From Coprinus comatus (lineage: Eukaryota > Basidiomycota > Agaricomycetes > Agaricales > Agaricaceae): a DNA stretch of 64,000 nucleotides. The notes beneath the pieces are model-generated. The model ran no database searches, was not told the origin of the DNA, and saw only the letters and a program-made list of their open reading frames with translations. The first letter of the stretch is position 1. Each line of letters opens with the position of its first letter. The stretch lies in assembly GCA_034638255.1 (NCBI GenBank), contig JAWPGT010000034.1, positions 124,001-188,000 on the forward strand. The letters run 5' to 3'. Below, piece by piece: positions 46,698-58,277 of this stretch. The position numbers were made by a program, and so were the translations under genes.

Positions 46698-47996
46698 TCA
46701 ACTCGGATTCGGATTTCGATGATAAAATGTAAACCGAATTTTCCCCTGCTTATACCAACAACTAAGTGATTCTTTTATATGTAACATGACCATCTCCTCT
46801 ATATCCGTATCGGCAATTAAATTGTAGGCAATGAAATGGATTGTTTCCAAAGTGTTGTATGACTGTGTGTCGAGTAAAACTCTGGCGAGACAGCCCAAGA
46901 ATGGTCTATCAAGAAAGAATTGCCGAGATGCGGAAAAGGTGATTTGAAGGAATTTCAATGAATTGTTAACTCCTGCCAGCTGATGAAGGATCATGGGTAT
47001 CCAAGGCATCACGGCTAAAACTCGTAGAGGATGTCCCATGCTTAAGAAATGAAGGGCAGTATTTTGGACGAAGTTTAAGTCGGAGAATCTGATGCTCTTG
47101 CCACTCTTGGTTTGGAAAACTGAAATGTGGTAAATTTGTGGCGCAAGGTAGAAAATAAGAGACCTACAATCTGAAGGTGAAATTATTTCTAACGACCGTA
47201 ATAGACTTCCTTGAGCTTCTATCATCTCTTTGGGATTATTCTGATGTTGAATGAGGAAACACCCCAGATATGATAGTGTTTCACGAGTTACGGTATGTGT
47301 GTTTCGCCGAGTCCATCGCAAAGTGACGGAAGATGACGATGACGAATCACAATTTGAGATTTGCATACCATACACCCCGGGCGGAAGTGTTTCAGGGGGC
47401 AGTAGTTGTGAAGGATAATTGGATAAGTGGGTTGCACAGGTAACACTTCGTAATATTACTTGCTCGATGTGCGGATTGGAAGACATGATGTCAGTGAGGT
47501 CCGTCAGCGTGTGAAATGAGATGTCAGATAGTTCAAGGCATCGCAATGCACAGAGATGACCAGCGAACAAGGAATGTGTGTTGTGAATGGAGGTCCAGAG
47601 AAGTTTGTTCAACCTCAGGGAGGTGAGCTTTCCTGCCTCCTTAGACACACAATTTAGTATGAACTGCAAGGCCTGTGTTTGTGACGCATCCCACTCATTA
47701 TTTTCTTTTGTGCGTATGAGTAAGTGACGAATATGTGGAAGAATCGCCGTTCGCGAAAAGTGGTTCTTGAGTACCTGAGTGAACGAGACAGCGGATTTTT
47801 CGTTGATGACAACACTAGCAAATAGATGGCGATAACATATGAAGCGCCAAGAGCTACAGACGAAGCAAAGAGTGCGAAAAGAGGTTTTGTTATAGGCAGC
47901 AATTTGGATTATGAGATCATGAAGTTCCAAGGGTATAAAGTTGATTAAGTTGTTCGGTTTGATGAGATATTGTTGCGGACTTGAAATCATCATCAT
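46698..47996 (-). CDS. F-box-like protein, intronless
   Basis: Uninterrupted 432-codon frame. The N terminus has FIPLELHDLIIQIAAYNKTS then LCFVCSSWRFICYRHLFASV, the F-box-like L-P-x-E-L ... V-C-x-x-W pattern common in Agaricomycete proteins that list as F-box or hypothetical. The middle has irregular Leu-rich segments (LTSLRLNKLLW, LCALRCLELSDISFHTLTDL) and a stretch of five serines. No membrane segment. It differs from the F-box gene at 5676 in sequence but not in layout. It probably acts as a substrate adaptor of an SCF ligase; no substrate can be suggested. Single-exon structure contrasts with the intron-rich neighbours and suggests an expanded, fast-evolving family. Confidence 0.7.
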   Translation of the reverse strand: MMMISSPQQYLIKPNNLINFIPLELHDLIIQIAAYNKTSFRTLCFVCSSWRFICYRHLFASVVINEKSAVSFTQVLKNHFSRTAILPHIRHLLIRTKENNEWDASQTQALQFILNCVSKEAGKLTSLRLNKLLWTSIHNTHSLFAGHLCALRCLELSDISFHTLTDLTDIMSSNPHIEQVILRSVTCATHLSNYPSQLLPPETLPPGVYGMQISNCDSSSSSSVTLRWTRRNTHTVTRETLSYLGCFLIQHQNNPKEMIEAQGSLLRSLEIISPSDCRSLIFYLAPQIYHISVFQTKSGKSIRFSDLNFVQNTALHFLSMGHPLRVLAVMPWIPMILHQLAGVNNSLKFLQITFSASRQFFLDRPFLGCLARVLLDTQSYNTLETIHFIAYNLIADTDIEEMVMLHIKESLSCWYKQGKIRFTFYHRNPNPS

Positions 47997-48278
47997 GATG
48001 ACTTGGAAGGCTGGAACATGTGCAGCGAATTTGGTTAAAAGCTACCCAGAGTCTCTTATATACATAATTTTCTGCACTGGCGCCTAGTGTCCGTCAGGCT
48101 CGGAGAAATTCAGTCTGCATCAGAACTAGTATAAACACGATGCAGGAGTTCTCTCGAGTTCTCTTGCGTGTGAGTGATGATGACCAATCTTGCTTTTTTT
48201 CCGGCAATATCCGAATTACGCAATTCGTGATATCTTCACAAAGTTATTTCCACCTTAATTCGACTCATTACATCCACA

Positions 48279-49158
48279 ATGGCTCAAAATCTCTATCAGA
48301 TAGAATCTACTCGGCAATTCCAGGATCTTCTATCTGTAGACCTCAACCGTGTCTCCCTCATCTACTTCTGGGCACCATGGGCTGAACCCTGCAAGCAAAT
48401 GACTGAAGTTGTCGCCGAATTCGCAAAGAAGTACCCAGCTGCACTTTTTCTGCAGGCACGCAATCAGCCCACATCTTGTGTAACTGCACGTTTGCTCATA
48501 GTGTATCAGGTAGAAGCTGAGACCCAATCTGAAATTGCGGAAAGCTTCGACATCGAAGCGGTTCCAGCATTTGTCTCCCTTAGGGTACGATACACAAAAA
48601 TTGATATATCCGATATTGGTTAAGAGATCCTCGTAGGGTCACGTTCTCCTTGGTCGTGTTTCTGGCGCCGATGCTGCAGCCATTTCTCAATTGCTTTCAA
48701 AACACGTTACCTCACAAGCCTACAATCCCCTTTCCCATACTGATCAGAAACCTGTTGATGCACTCTCTGCACCAGCTCCCCCGGCTGGAGAGGAGGAAGA
48801 AACTCCAGAAGAACTTGAAAACCGGCTGCGGACAATTATGAACCAAAGCAAAGTCGTTCTATTTATGAAAGGATCTCCTGAAACTCCTCGATGTGGATTT
48901 TCAAGAAAGATTGTCGCGCTACTTAAGGATTTGAATATTAAATTCACCACTTTCGATATTCTCACAGATGAAGCCGTACGTCAAGGTAAGCAATGGCTTC
49001 AACTTTTGGAACATATATCTTCATAATTTTAAGGTTTGAAAAAACTCAACGATTGGCCAACGTATCCTCAACTGATCGTTGGGGGGGAACTCGTTGGAGG
49101 TTTGGATATTGTGCAGGAACTGGCAGATAATGGCGAGCTACAGGCTCTGGCTGTCTGA
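48279..49158 (+). CDS. GRX4: Monothiol glutaredoxin of the Grx3/Grx4 type
   Basis: Cytosolic/nuclear iron-sulfur-binding glutaredoxin that in fungi signals iron status and moves Fe-S clusters. It has an N-terminal thioredoxin-like domain ([13 protein letters not shown], residues about 29-41, with a single cysteine in place of the CxxC pair) and a C-terminal monothiol glutaredoxin domain with CGFS in [14 protein letters not shown] and the [20 protein letters not shown] glutathione-binding block. Exons run 48279-48455, 48510 to about 48580, about 48638 to 48984, and about 49034-49158. The first intron (48456-48509, 54 nt) starts GC and ends AG. It is free of stops and in frame, so if kept it would add 18 residues that are absent from the family. 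A linker rich in Pro/Glu joins the two domains. Confidence 0.9.
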
Positions 49159-49397
49159 GTTAGTCTTTCAAGTTCACTCTTGATGTAATACATCACCAGA
49201 ACCCGACTCACGTACCTTCTATAACTTCTTTTTCAGTAATGTAGACATTTACAAGTGATCGTTATCATCAAAACTTTGGGCCGGCTTTTGAGTCTGCCGC
49301 TTAGTATATTGAGCCAATCACGTGAGCTACACATAAAATACTAAGCACGCGACACATAATGTTCTACCAACATACTTCCCGTCCAGTGAGAATAGTC

Positions 49398-50441
49398 ATG
49401 TACGAAGCCCTTCGTGACAATGCGACCAAATTCGTCAGAGCTATCGACGATGGCAGTGGAAGGTGACAGTGTCAATGATTGGTCCTGACATTCTACTGAT
49501 GTATTGATAGAGCATTGGAAGAATTACTGAAGACAAACGATATGTTACGTGGCATGGAATCTCAAAGACTACGAACTTTCTGCACCTCCGAGTGCATGGA
49601 GCCAAGCCGCGACCTTGATCATCTTGGAATGCTGCTTTTCCAAGGGAACGTAGTTGACGTCGAAATGGAGACCGAATCCCGAATCAAGGTGAAGAATGAT
49701 GAGGAGAAACAAGCAATAAAACAAGTTTGTGATGAGTTATACAACTTGCGGTGGGGACCCACAAGGGTCACTATCTTCAACCTGTTGGGTTTATTTCGTA
49801 TCATAAGACCCGGTCGGAAAGATAATTATCTAGAACTCGCGCGGTTCTTGATAAAAACAGGAGTGGCTGTCGATGGTACCGATCTCTCTGGTACGACGGC
49901 ATTTTGCCATTCCATTTCCACCAAACCCACCTTTGATCTTGAATATGCCCAATTGCTGTATGATGCTGGGGCAAACCCCAACCACCGCAATCGATACGGT
50001 GCTACGGTGGCACAGGAAATAATACAAGTCCACCCATTCGCTGATCAAAATTTGAAGGAGATAATGCTTCAATCACTACAATGGTACCTGTCGCATGGGG
50101 GTAACCTTAATATCGCAGATTCGGATGGAATGGTACCCCGGCGGGTGGCTGAGCGCCTCTACAAGGTGTTCCCTCGCCTTTCTGTCATCATACAAGATGA
50201 GGATCGTCGCAGACAAGCCATTGCGGACAAGTCCTGTGCACTCTGCACTCAAGTAACGGATCTCCTCACCTGTTCTCGGTGCAAAAAGGCCAAATATTGC
50301 CCTCGCGATAAAAGGCCGTGCCAAAAACTAGATTGGCCTCACCATAAGCAAACATGCAAACATGCCGACTCGAGTGAGTATAATTGTCCTAGCTTCCAAG
50401 CTCAATATACTTATCTTGCACGGGTTATGATAGATCCATGA
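49398..50441 (+). CDS. Ankyrin-repeat protein with C-terminal MYND zinc finger
   Basis: Two exons: 49398-49463 and 49513-50441, joined in phase (GGA AG + A). An earlier in-frame ATG at 49359 is possible. The product starts MYEALRDNATKFVRAIDDGS and contains ankyrin-like helices (ELARFLIKTGVAVDGTDLSG, YAQLLYDAGANPNHRNRYGA, LQWYLSHGGNLNIADSDG). It ends with a MYND finger, CALCTQVTDLLTCSRCKKAK followed by YCPRDKRPCQKLDWPHHKQTC, with all Cys/His ligands present. Such proteins are common and expanded in Agaricomycetes; partners unknown. The gene follows the Grx gene in the same direction by about 240 bp. Not related to the Mub1 gene beyond the MYND domain. Confidence 0.75.
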
Positions 50442-50766
50442 GACATTAACCCTTTGCACTCATATTACTTCGGGGCGACTGTCCTGTATGGGTCAGACGT
50501 TATCTCATGATGTGTGAAAGGCTGTAGTATAATGCTACTTGGGCCTTTGCTTGTCAAAACTGTGATTTCGACGAACTCATGTAATCCAAGCTTTCCTAAG
50601 TCAAACGTTTGGTCTGATTGAACGCCACCACATCAAACCAAGAACAGACTATTTTTGTAAGCTCTAACCAAACTCGCAAACTTCCTCGACCAAGAACTTC
50701 TGTCCTATCGATCTCGTGGCATTTCCAATACCTATTCTCCCACACTCATTTTATAATGTGTTGTCA
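50442..50766. other. Intergenic region
   Basis: The 3' region of the ankyrin/MYND gene and upstream part of the next unresolved model. No clear feature. Confidence 0.4.
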
Positions 50767-51356
50767 GGCCCAACGCTTACCCTTCCATGTACTTCGGTGC
50801 CCACCTTTTTTTGGAGTATGTCTTGCGGTGGCATACATTTCATCAGCTCCCGAGCGTCGACGTGGATTCACAATTGGAAATCCGAGGTAGTCAGTCTCAG
50901 GATCATATGGTACATGAAGGAGAAATCAGAAGTGAAAAATAAGATGCGTACTATATGTTTCTAGATACATAGATGATCGTTGGTATGATACCAATGTCAA
51001 TGTCTTCAAAGCTAAGTCGTGGACACAAGGTTCTCCATCAAACGATGCGTTCTGTGGTCGTATTTCGGCTGGTTCTCACACGTTAACGAGAGATTCCGTG
51101 TGCAACTTTGAGCATGGGTATCAGTTCTCCACATCAGTTCTATCAATAACCCCTTCATCGTTACATTGACAGGATGATTCTTTTTTACGCAAACCCTGAG
51201 AAAATCAACGAACTACTTGCCAAGAGGGGCAACGGGCCTTGTTTTCAATTGTATCGTATACTCATCGAAGAGGCGAGTAGGCTTTTTCATTTCAATCTCT
51301 CCGACCAACACGGAGGGATTCAAGCTATGTTTGGTGCACCACATTACCCATTATGA
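50767..51356 (+). CDS. Unresolved multi-exon gene or gene remnant, unknown family
   Basis: Four exon-like pieces join in phase through good splice sites. They are a piece ending at about 50816 (VPTFFW then a GTATGT donor), 50849 to about 50885 (PERRRGFTIGNPR), about 50966-51118 (YIDDRWYDTNVNVFKAKSWT, CGRISAGSHTLTRDSVCNFE) and about 51173-51356 (MILFYANPEKINELLAKRG). The phase agreement over three junctions is better than chance. No start codon with confidence, no recognised domain. Two cysteines and an aromatic-rich core suggest a folded, possibly secreted protein. A decayed gene is as likely as a live one. Confidence 0.35.
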
Positions 51357-53707
51357 TAGACTGGATTGCGATTCGGGATATAGATATTCCTCGATGTTTT
51401 AGTAAAATGATTCGTCTTTTTGAACCACATTTTACCGATGTGTCGAACTTCGGCCTCACTCTCTTATAATATGAACTTGATGATGAAGCATGAGCATAGA
51501 ACATGTGAAACGATTCCTTATATGGCTACAGTGCGTCATCGATGGTCATAATTGAAGATGCCCGAGGGTGGGCAGAAGAGCCAAGGATGACAGATTACGA
51601 TACGTTATACTTAGCGTAGTGGCAGCGATCCTTCTAATGGATGGTCATCTGCTGGTTTGTTCTCATACCGGGGAAATATCTAGGCACCTATTAGTAAGAT
51701 GAAGGCTCAAACCCTATATCGGGCGGGGAATACTACTGCCATGTCATGATAGATTTCGAGGCTGTTTTCTCCCGAGATGGTGGCAGATGGGTTTTTTGAT
51801 GCTTGATGCTTACCCTTTATGTCAAACACAAATGAAATTTCTATATGGGATATTATCAGTGATGGTAAAAAGAGGTGGTTGATAGCTTAGACGAACCAGT
51901 CCGAGATCATGGCTCAAACGTCTGATAGAAGGTGGGAGGTTGTGATTGCATGAGTGGGTCGTAGATCCAATGAAGAAAAAAAACCGAGTAAGCTATACAT
52001 TCATACTAAAAATGTCAATGAAGTGTGGTCTGCGAATTAATAATCCTCTTCGGGGTAGTTGACATGATACAAGCAAGACATAACGCATGATCCAGCTTAA
52101 CGCGGTCCCAGTGGAGAAAAGGGTTCTCGATGATCTCTTACCCACTCCCACTCTTTCAATTCCGGTTTCCTATATCTTGTCTATTTTTCTCGATCCTTTT
52201 TTGAGCCGTTTATGCTCACGTGGAGTCTTGGAGAGAATTCCGGCAGCTGACTTTCGGCTTCTATGGCTTAAAATGGATAAATATGGAAGGTAAGCATATG
52301 GACATAATACTATACTGTGTCGTGTCGTCATCATCCATATACCTGCCTTCTAATTCGTCATACAGAAAGTTAATAGAAAAATAACTAGAAAGGCAAAGTC
52401 GGAGCTTATCTTTTGCATAAGGCGACTTCCAGGAACAACCGGTTACTTCGATGTTTACCACTCGTTTTCAGAAGTCTGATACAGAATCAGACACGAGGTC
52501 CAGTCAAGAAGTTGACATCGAAAAAAGCGATGGGTGGGTATTGTTGGTTGCAATTGTCAGTGTACCGGCGGTCTGATTGTCAGATTATTACATTAGCCTT
52601 GGACTGATTATTATTATTCACCCAAACGCGCAATGATTAAGTATATATAACACACTACAATATATATACTACATCATGCGGTCCCGCCCAACTTGAAACC
52701 GTACAACCAAGGCCCAAAAATGACAGTTGCTCGCTCTCAACACGATCGTGGAGAGTCGTTGACATGTTACCTCGAGCGTGGCAGATTGATTGGATGAAGC
52801 GCTGATGGAAGCCTTTCTTGAGATTTTGAAAGTCCCGAGTCCTATCGCTTAACCAAGCTGTATACGATTTTTCGAAGACGATGTTACAAACTCAAGGCTT
52901 CATTCTGAGATGAACCAAGCAAGAGTGAACCAGGCTACTTCTGAATTTAGCCCCCTCCGACGACTTGAACACGCTTCTTCGTAGGACTGTAATGGGATTC
53001 AAAACAGACTTGTGTTCCAATCCTCCGCCAAACCGTTTTGAGAAGGTTCTACACGAGTAGGGATGATGTATAATAGATTGGGCACAAGAAAAAAGAGGGT
53101 ACATATGATTTCCTGAACGGTATTTTGAATCTCACAGCAAACCCGCTTAGTATACGATGAGAGTTGAGTTATTGATATGAATCTTTCCAGACCTACATCT
53201 CAATGGTGTACCGACACTAGCGGTATTTCTTAAGTTGGCATGAGAGATATTTCATCGGAACATAAGTTTACCCGCCGACATCTCTAGGATAGTATTTACC
53301 CCACCTATTGGTGCAATGGAGTGTCGAAAAAGTCCTTACTACACCCACACAGTATTACGTTAGCACCCACATACTCGACCTTCGTATAAACTCGCGGAGC
53401 GAATGTTAAGTTCCGTAACCTATTTTTATAAGAAAACGATAAGAGCACAAATAACCTGCTTTGAAAGTTGTATTTTGAGAACAAACCGACTCGCTCAATT
53501 TTGAGTTGAGATCTTCTCGTACTGACCACAGTTTCAGACCATTAATTGCATAACCATGAGGATTTACAATGAGCCGGCCAAATTTGAGGTGATATAATCG
53601 ATATTCTTTTGCATATTTTGTTAAGAGGGGAGAAAATTCGTGGGTACGATCTCGTTCCTTTCGTCTACAAAAGAAAGAACAGCAACTGCAGTACCGGATC
53701 GAGTATA
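51357..53707. other. Gene-poor region of about 2.4 kb
   Basis: Mostly featureless. A two-exon frame at 52087-52291 plus about 52388-52481 (+) joins in phase (AAG GTAAGC ... CTAG) to about 97 residues starting MIQLNAVPVEKRVLDD and ending in FDVYHSFSEV. It is unrecognised and weakly supported. An AT-rich TATATATACT stretch lies at 52641-52680. Confidence 0.35.
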
Positions 53708-54439
53708 TTACAAGTTGATGACTTGACGGATTTTGAGTCCAATAACCCCTCCTCCTTTTCCGTCCCAACCATGGATTACTGCACGGCATACTGGACACCG
53801 GGCAGCATTCTCCCCCGCACCAATAGCCATGCCCATATTTTCACCTCGTTTCAACGTCGTTTTTATGGCAGTGAACAAACACGAACCACAACATACGTGA
53901 CCACAAGGTGTGAGAGTCGCATTGCTTGGCGGAAAGAAGCAAATAGGACAAGTGTACTCTGAAAGAGACTCGGCCTTTTCCTTTTGTTGTTCTTGAGCCT
54001 GTGAATGTGGCTGACTAGGGTTCGACGGTGGTGGGGAAGGAGATATTTTCTCCTTTTCCTTTCCTTTATCCTTACATGGAGATGTTTCAACAATTTCAAC
54101 TTCAGGTGATTGTGATAAACCATGTTTTATCAAAGTTCCGGGATCAACGTCCAACATTTTGGTAGGGACTGTCAGTGTTGGGGCATTTGATGTTGAATAA
54201 GATTGTGGCGTGTTCATCATATAATTGGTGTCCCTATCCACGCGAGAGGACTCTGGAGTAGGTGCCGATGATCCTTTTTCTAATTGTTCCACGAGAGAGT
54301 GGTTGACAGTGTTTGATCCTCCACCATCGTTATCCGGGGAATGCGTGTATATTACATCTTGACCTTCCTCGCCTATCCTTTGTCTTTTCCGTTCAGGTGG
54401 CTGATCCATAGAAAATATCTCTTCATCTATGATCGTCAT
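53708..54439 (-). CDS. RING-finger protein, Slx8-like (candidate SUMO-targeted ubiquitin ligase)
   Basis: Single-exon frame of 243 codons from ATG 54439 (MTIIDEEIFSMDQPPERKRQ) to TAA 53708. The N-terminal two thirds are disordered and rich in Ser/Pro/Glu, with acidic-hydrophobic VEIVETSP and TMIIDEE-like stretches that could serve as SUMO-interacting motifs. The C-terminal RING reads YTCPICFFPPSNATLTPCGH then VCCGSCLFTAIKTTL and ARCPVCRAVIHGWDGKGGGV, with all eight zinc ligands. A KDKGKEKEKISPSPPPS linker precedes it. RING position at the extreme C terminus and small size match fungal Slx8/Rfp proteins. A generic RING ligase remains possible. Upstream exons were not seen. Confidence 0.75.
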   Translation of the reverse strand: MTIIDEEIFSMDQPPERKRQRIGEEGQDVIYTHSPDNDGGGSNTVNHSLVEQLEKGSSAPTPESSRVDRDTNYMMNTPQSYSTSNAPTLTVPTKMLDVDPGTLIKHGLSQSPEVEIVETSPCKDKGKEKEKISPSPPPSNPSQPHSQAQEQQKEKAESLSEYTCPICFFPPSNATLTPCGHVCCGSCLFTAIKTTLKRGENMGMAIGAGENAARCPVCRAVIHGWDGKGGGVIGLKIRQVINL

Positions 54440-55567
54440 TTATTTACGGGCCGATGATTAACGAACAAGATACTAACCGACCGAGGATGAAGGAGCTGAA
54501 CCACTGTGCGACCTGCCAGTGACAGTTGGCCTATTCGACTGATATTGATTTATCGACGCCCGTGGTCGCAGGTTGCGCGACGTCAGTGGTGTCGGAAGAG
54601 GAAAGTCCAAATCCAGTTTGGGCGCTTGTTTTGTACCCATCAAGGGGAAGAGTCACCGTGAGAACATGTATTAACAGTATCATGACCGAGACAGTGTGAC
54701 TGACTGACGATAAGAGGGTTTCCAAGTTCTTCAAACCAGGGGGCCCGGGCAACTGCCGAGAAATTTGACAGCTGGTGTGGGTCACAGCCAGGTCACATTC
54801 GGGTCGCACGAGAAAACCAGTGAGAGTTCAATAGATCCTACACAGTACCCAGTATTTAATTTAAATCATCACGAGAAACTTTTTGGGTGGGTATGGGGGA
54901 GATTTTGTTTTTGGGTCTCTGTTGCCTCTGGTGGTGGTTGTAGTAATGGAGGTAAGAGATCTATTTTGGGGACACTGCATGGTGGTCCGTGGCATAGATG
55001 ATACGAGCCTGAGCTTAAGCCTTTCATTTTGTTCGGAGTAATTACCCATTGCTTTGTTTTTATCCTTATGGGTGTATCTACCTCCTCCATTTTGCTTGAG
55101 AGTCCGGATGTGAGAACAGTTCAACTACCGTATAAGTACTACGATGTTATCAAGAATTTCAGCGTGACTCCCGAAAGTTTGATTGATAGGTTGGGTACGT
55201 GAGAAAGGACTAGGAAGATAATAAAAATCTCACGAAACCCATTGAAGGGGTTGATTTCACGGATTGCTCAGGCGGTTGCCCCCTGCGTAGTTCAAGTCCC
55301 AGTTATTCATCTTGTAACAGCGTAGAATCAGCGCTTGGAGAGTATGGGGCATACTAGGGCATACTACGAACTCGTTATTTCCAATTGTCAATTTGGTCGG
55401 TATGGAGATAACTTAGCACATTCCAAATCAAGTAGTTGCGGTTGAGTGAAGTTGAGTGAGAGTACATACTGTATAAATAGCCAACGCACATACATTATAT
55501 GGGAAAGGCTCAGAATACAACACACGCTTTATATCCTATTCTCTCAGGCTGCCTTTCTCCCTAACCA
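54440..55567. other. Intergenic region between divergent RING and formamidase genes
   Basis: No gene supported; open frames at 54531-54809 (-), 54765-55001 (+) and 54861-55124 (-) overlap each other and show no domain. It should contain promoters for both neighbours. A TATAAATA sequence at about 55470, roughly 100 bp before the formamidase start, may be its core promoter. Confidence 0.4.
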
Positions 55568-58277
55568 ATGACTTTAGCCAACTCTGCTGCCAACTCCGTT
55601 CCTCAGCCAACTCTTATAGAGGTATGTGGGCTCACGCATTGTTTTCTTCATTGGACAGACACCAACAAATGCTATTCTACAGGTTGACCCCTTTGTGTGA
55701 GTTATTTAGGAATATTGTTATCATAACTTATCAGTTCTGTACATTCAAAGTCCTGCCGATGAGCAAAAGGTACCAACGTAATTCATAAAGCCTACCGATA
55801 TACTAAATACAAACATCATCAGGGACTTCACAACCGCTGGCAGTGAGTCAAAGATTAGAAATATCATTATCTAAAATCCGACTGAACTCCCGGGCCCACA
55901 TAAGTCCTGACATCCCACCCTTTGCAACAGTCAAACCCGGTGAAGTATGTCTCGTGTTCAATTCTTTCTTTTCTAATGTAAAATATTTGAGGCTCAACCA
56001 CTTATGCTTCTTCCCAGACTTTTAAAGTTCAATGTCATGGTGCGACATAATACGAGTAGTGTCTTTTAGGTATAGTTCTTAATTGAGTTTTTCAAGATTG
56101 GACTGGTGGACAGATTGGTAACAATGACAGTAGGTATTGAGCCCTCTATTCACAGAGCATAACACAAGCGTCGTTTATCCTTAGCAAGCGATGACGTTAA
56201 GAACGTCAATTTGACCAAAGTCCACAATCTTTCGGGTCCCATTGCTGTTCAAGGAGCCGAACCAGGTGACTGTCTCGTTGTTGATATTCTTGATGGTGAG
56301 TTTTTCTTCTCCCAGTTTCCATTCATTTACTAATCTATGGTCCCTTGTAGTCAGGCCATTCGATAAACAACCGTGGGGATTCACCGGAATATTTGAACTT
56401 GAAAATGGAGGTGGTCTATTTGCAACAGAATTCAACAGTAAAGCATGTAAAGCAATCTGGGATTTGAATGGTACGAATTTATATTCACATAATCACCTTC
56501 AACTATTACGTTAAACACAAAAAAAAAATTAGGTGTCTATGCGACATCTCGTCATATTCCCGGTGTTCGCTTCGCTGGAGTTTCTCATCCAGGATTGATA
56601 GGAACAGCACCCTCTCAAGAACTGTTAAACACTTGGAACAAACGTGAACAAGAACTCATTAATCAACATGTTGGTTGTATCCAACCTGTAGCATATCCTC
56701 CTGAACCCAAGGGTGCTTACGTCGGTCAAGAGTTACCTGAAGAGTTATTGGAAAGGATTAAAAAAGAGGGTGCAAGAACAATTCCTGGACGTGAACATGG
56801 TGGAAATTGTGATGTGAGCTTGTTTCTGTCGTTCAAGTTAACCTAATGATTCATTTTGTTGTAGATCAAGAATCTTTCTAAGTAGGCAAAAACTCTATCT
56901 AAATACTGGAGAGCATATAAAGACAATGGGTTTAACAGAGGTTCTCGCTGTTACTTTCCCGTTTTCATCAAAGGAGCAAATTTGTCTGTTGGAGATTTAC
57001 ATTTCTCTCAAGGAGATGTACGTCCTTTTAGTATCCTTTCCTTCTTCGATTATTTTATACAAAGCCGACATTAACATCTCTAACAGGGCGAGGTATGACT
57101 TATTCTAAACAAATACAATTTTATTCATCGTATCTCCACTCTACTCTAGATGTCATTCTGTGGAGCAATCGAAATGGTAACTCGCGATTCATTTTTACTA
57201 TATGCGTGAGGTAGTCTAACGCGATACCAATATTTGTCCTCTCTATAAGGCTGGAGAAATCACTTTCTCAACTAGTATAATCAAAGATGGCGTTGAGAAA
57301 TTCGGATTGAAACAACCCATTTTCTTGGTACGTACCCAGTAACTCACAAGATATAATTATTGATCAATCTGACGCTGTGTAAATAGCCTTCCCCTGTAGA
57401 TCCTGTGTACTCCCAGAAGGTTTGTCACACTCTCCCTGCATATCTTGTTGATAAAGTACCCAGATCTGATGTTACACTGAGAATAGCTCGTATTTGAAGG
57501 CATCAGCGTGGACCTACGTAAGTTAATGTTATTTCTTCTTCCTTAACCTCTTCTTATTCAGGATTACCATCACTATTATTCTCCATTACTAATGTTGAGG
57601 TAAATTAATCAGATGGCGATGGCAAGCAACATTACATGGATGCGTACGTATATTTATTCTCTACTCTTCTTTTGCTAAGTAATACTTTCGGCTCATCTTA
57701 TAGTACTGTGGCTTATAAACAAGCCGCATTAAACGCGATTACTTATCTTCAAAAGGTATGTCAAGGCCTTTTGAACAAAACCCAATTTACTAACGCATCA
57801 ACTTTTAAACTCAATAGATCGGTTACAGTAAGCCTAATCTCTTAGCTCCCAACATTACAATTACTGGTTATTCAACTGATCGTCATTGAAAAAAAACAGC
57901 CCGTGAACAAGCATGTATGTATAGCCTAAATGCCATGGGCCAACAAGTGTTTGAACATTTGGAACTTACATTGGTTTAAATATAGATCTATTATTATCGG
58001 CAGCTCCTATTGAATCGCACATCGGTGCCATCGTCGTACGTTCATTCCTGTTCTTCCAAGTTCTCGTTATCTAATCCCACCTTTGATCAGGATTCACCAA
58101 ATGCATGTGTAACACTCGGTATTCCAACGGGTATCTTCGACCATGTAAGTCCACAAAAGTCCTCAAAAAAAAACAACTCTCTAAACGAAACAAAAACAGG
58201 ATATTCTACCCAAACCAGAAGGCCTGTCTAAGCAAAACTTTGGTCAATGTGCAATCCGCAGTGACGGTGTTGTCTGA
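55568..58277 (+). CDS. Formamidase (FmdA/AmdA family)
   Basis: Hydrolyses formamide to formate and ammonia in the cytosol, supplying nitrogen. The gene has about 18 exons, all joinable in phase from ATG 55568 (MTLANSAANSVPQPTLIE). Family blocks in order are GLHNRWHPDIPPFATVKPGE, CHDWTGGQIGNND, VKNVNLTKVHNLSGPI, EPGDCLVVDILDVRPF, WGFTGIFELENGGGLFATEF, RHIPGVRFAGVSHPGLIG, TIPGREHGGNCDIKNLS, KGANLSVGDLHFSQGDGEMS, FCGAIEMAGEITFSTSI, KLVFEGISVD, DATVAYKQAALNAITYLQK, QAYLLLSAAPIESHIGAIVD, and DSPNACVTLGIPTGIFD ending in NFGQCAIRSDGVV. One exon is only 6 nt (57087-57092, GGCGAG, encoding Gly-Glu). The intron after VYSQK uses a GTTTGT donor. Without these choices the gene looks frameshifted; with them it is intact. 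Confidence 0.9.
57087..57092 (+). other. 6-nt microexon of the formamidase gene
   Basis: GGCGAG is flanked by ...CTAACAG before and GTATGACT after. The exon before ends at the Asp codon of SQGD, followed by GTACGT; the exon after begins ATG TCA TTC TGT. Including it yields SQGDGEMSFCGA, as in the family, whereas skipping it deletes Gly-Glu without shifting the frame. Confidence 0.75.

Noticed and set aside
55250..55320. Stretch with GCTCAGGCGG and GTTCAAGTCCCAG resembling tRNA A and B boxes
   Set aside because: No acceptor stem or cloverleaf could be drawn around it, and B-box spacing is too short for a tRNA.
57400..57510. Formamidase looked frameshifted because the frame after VYSQK meets a stop
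   Set aside because: An intron with a GTTTGT donor and GAATAG acceptor restores the family sequence KLVFEGISVD, so the gene is intact.
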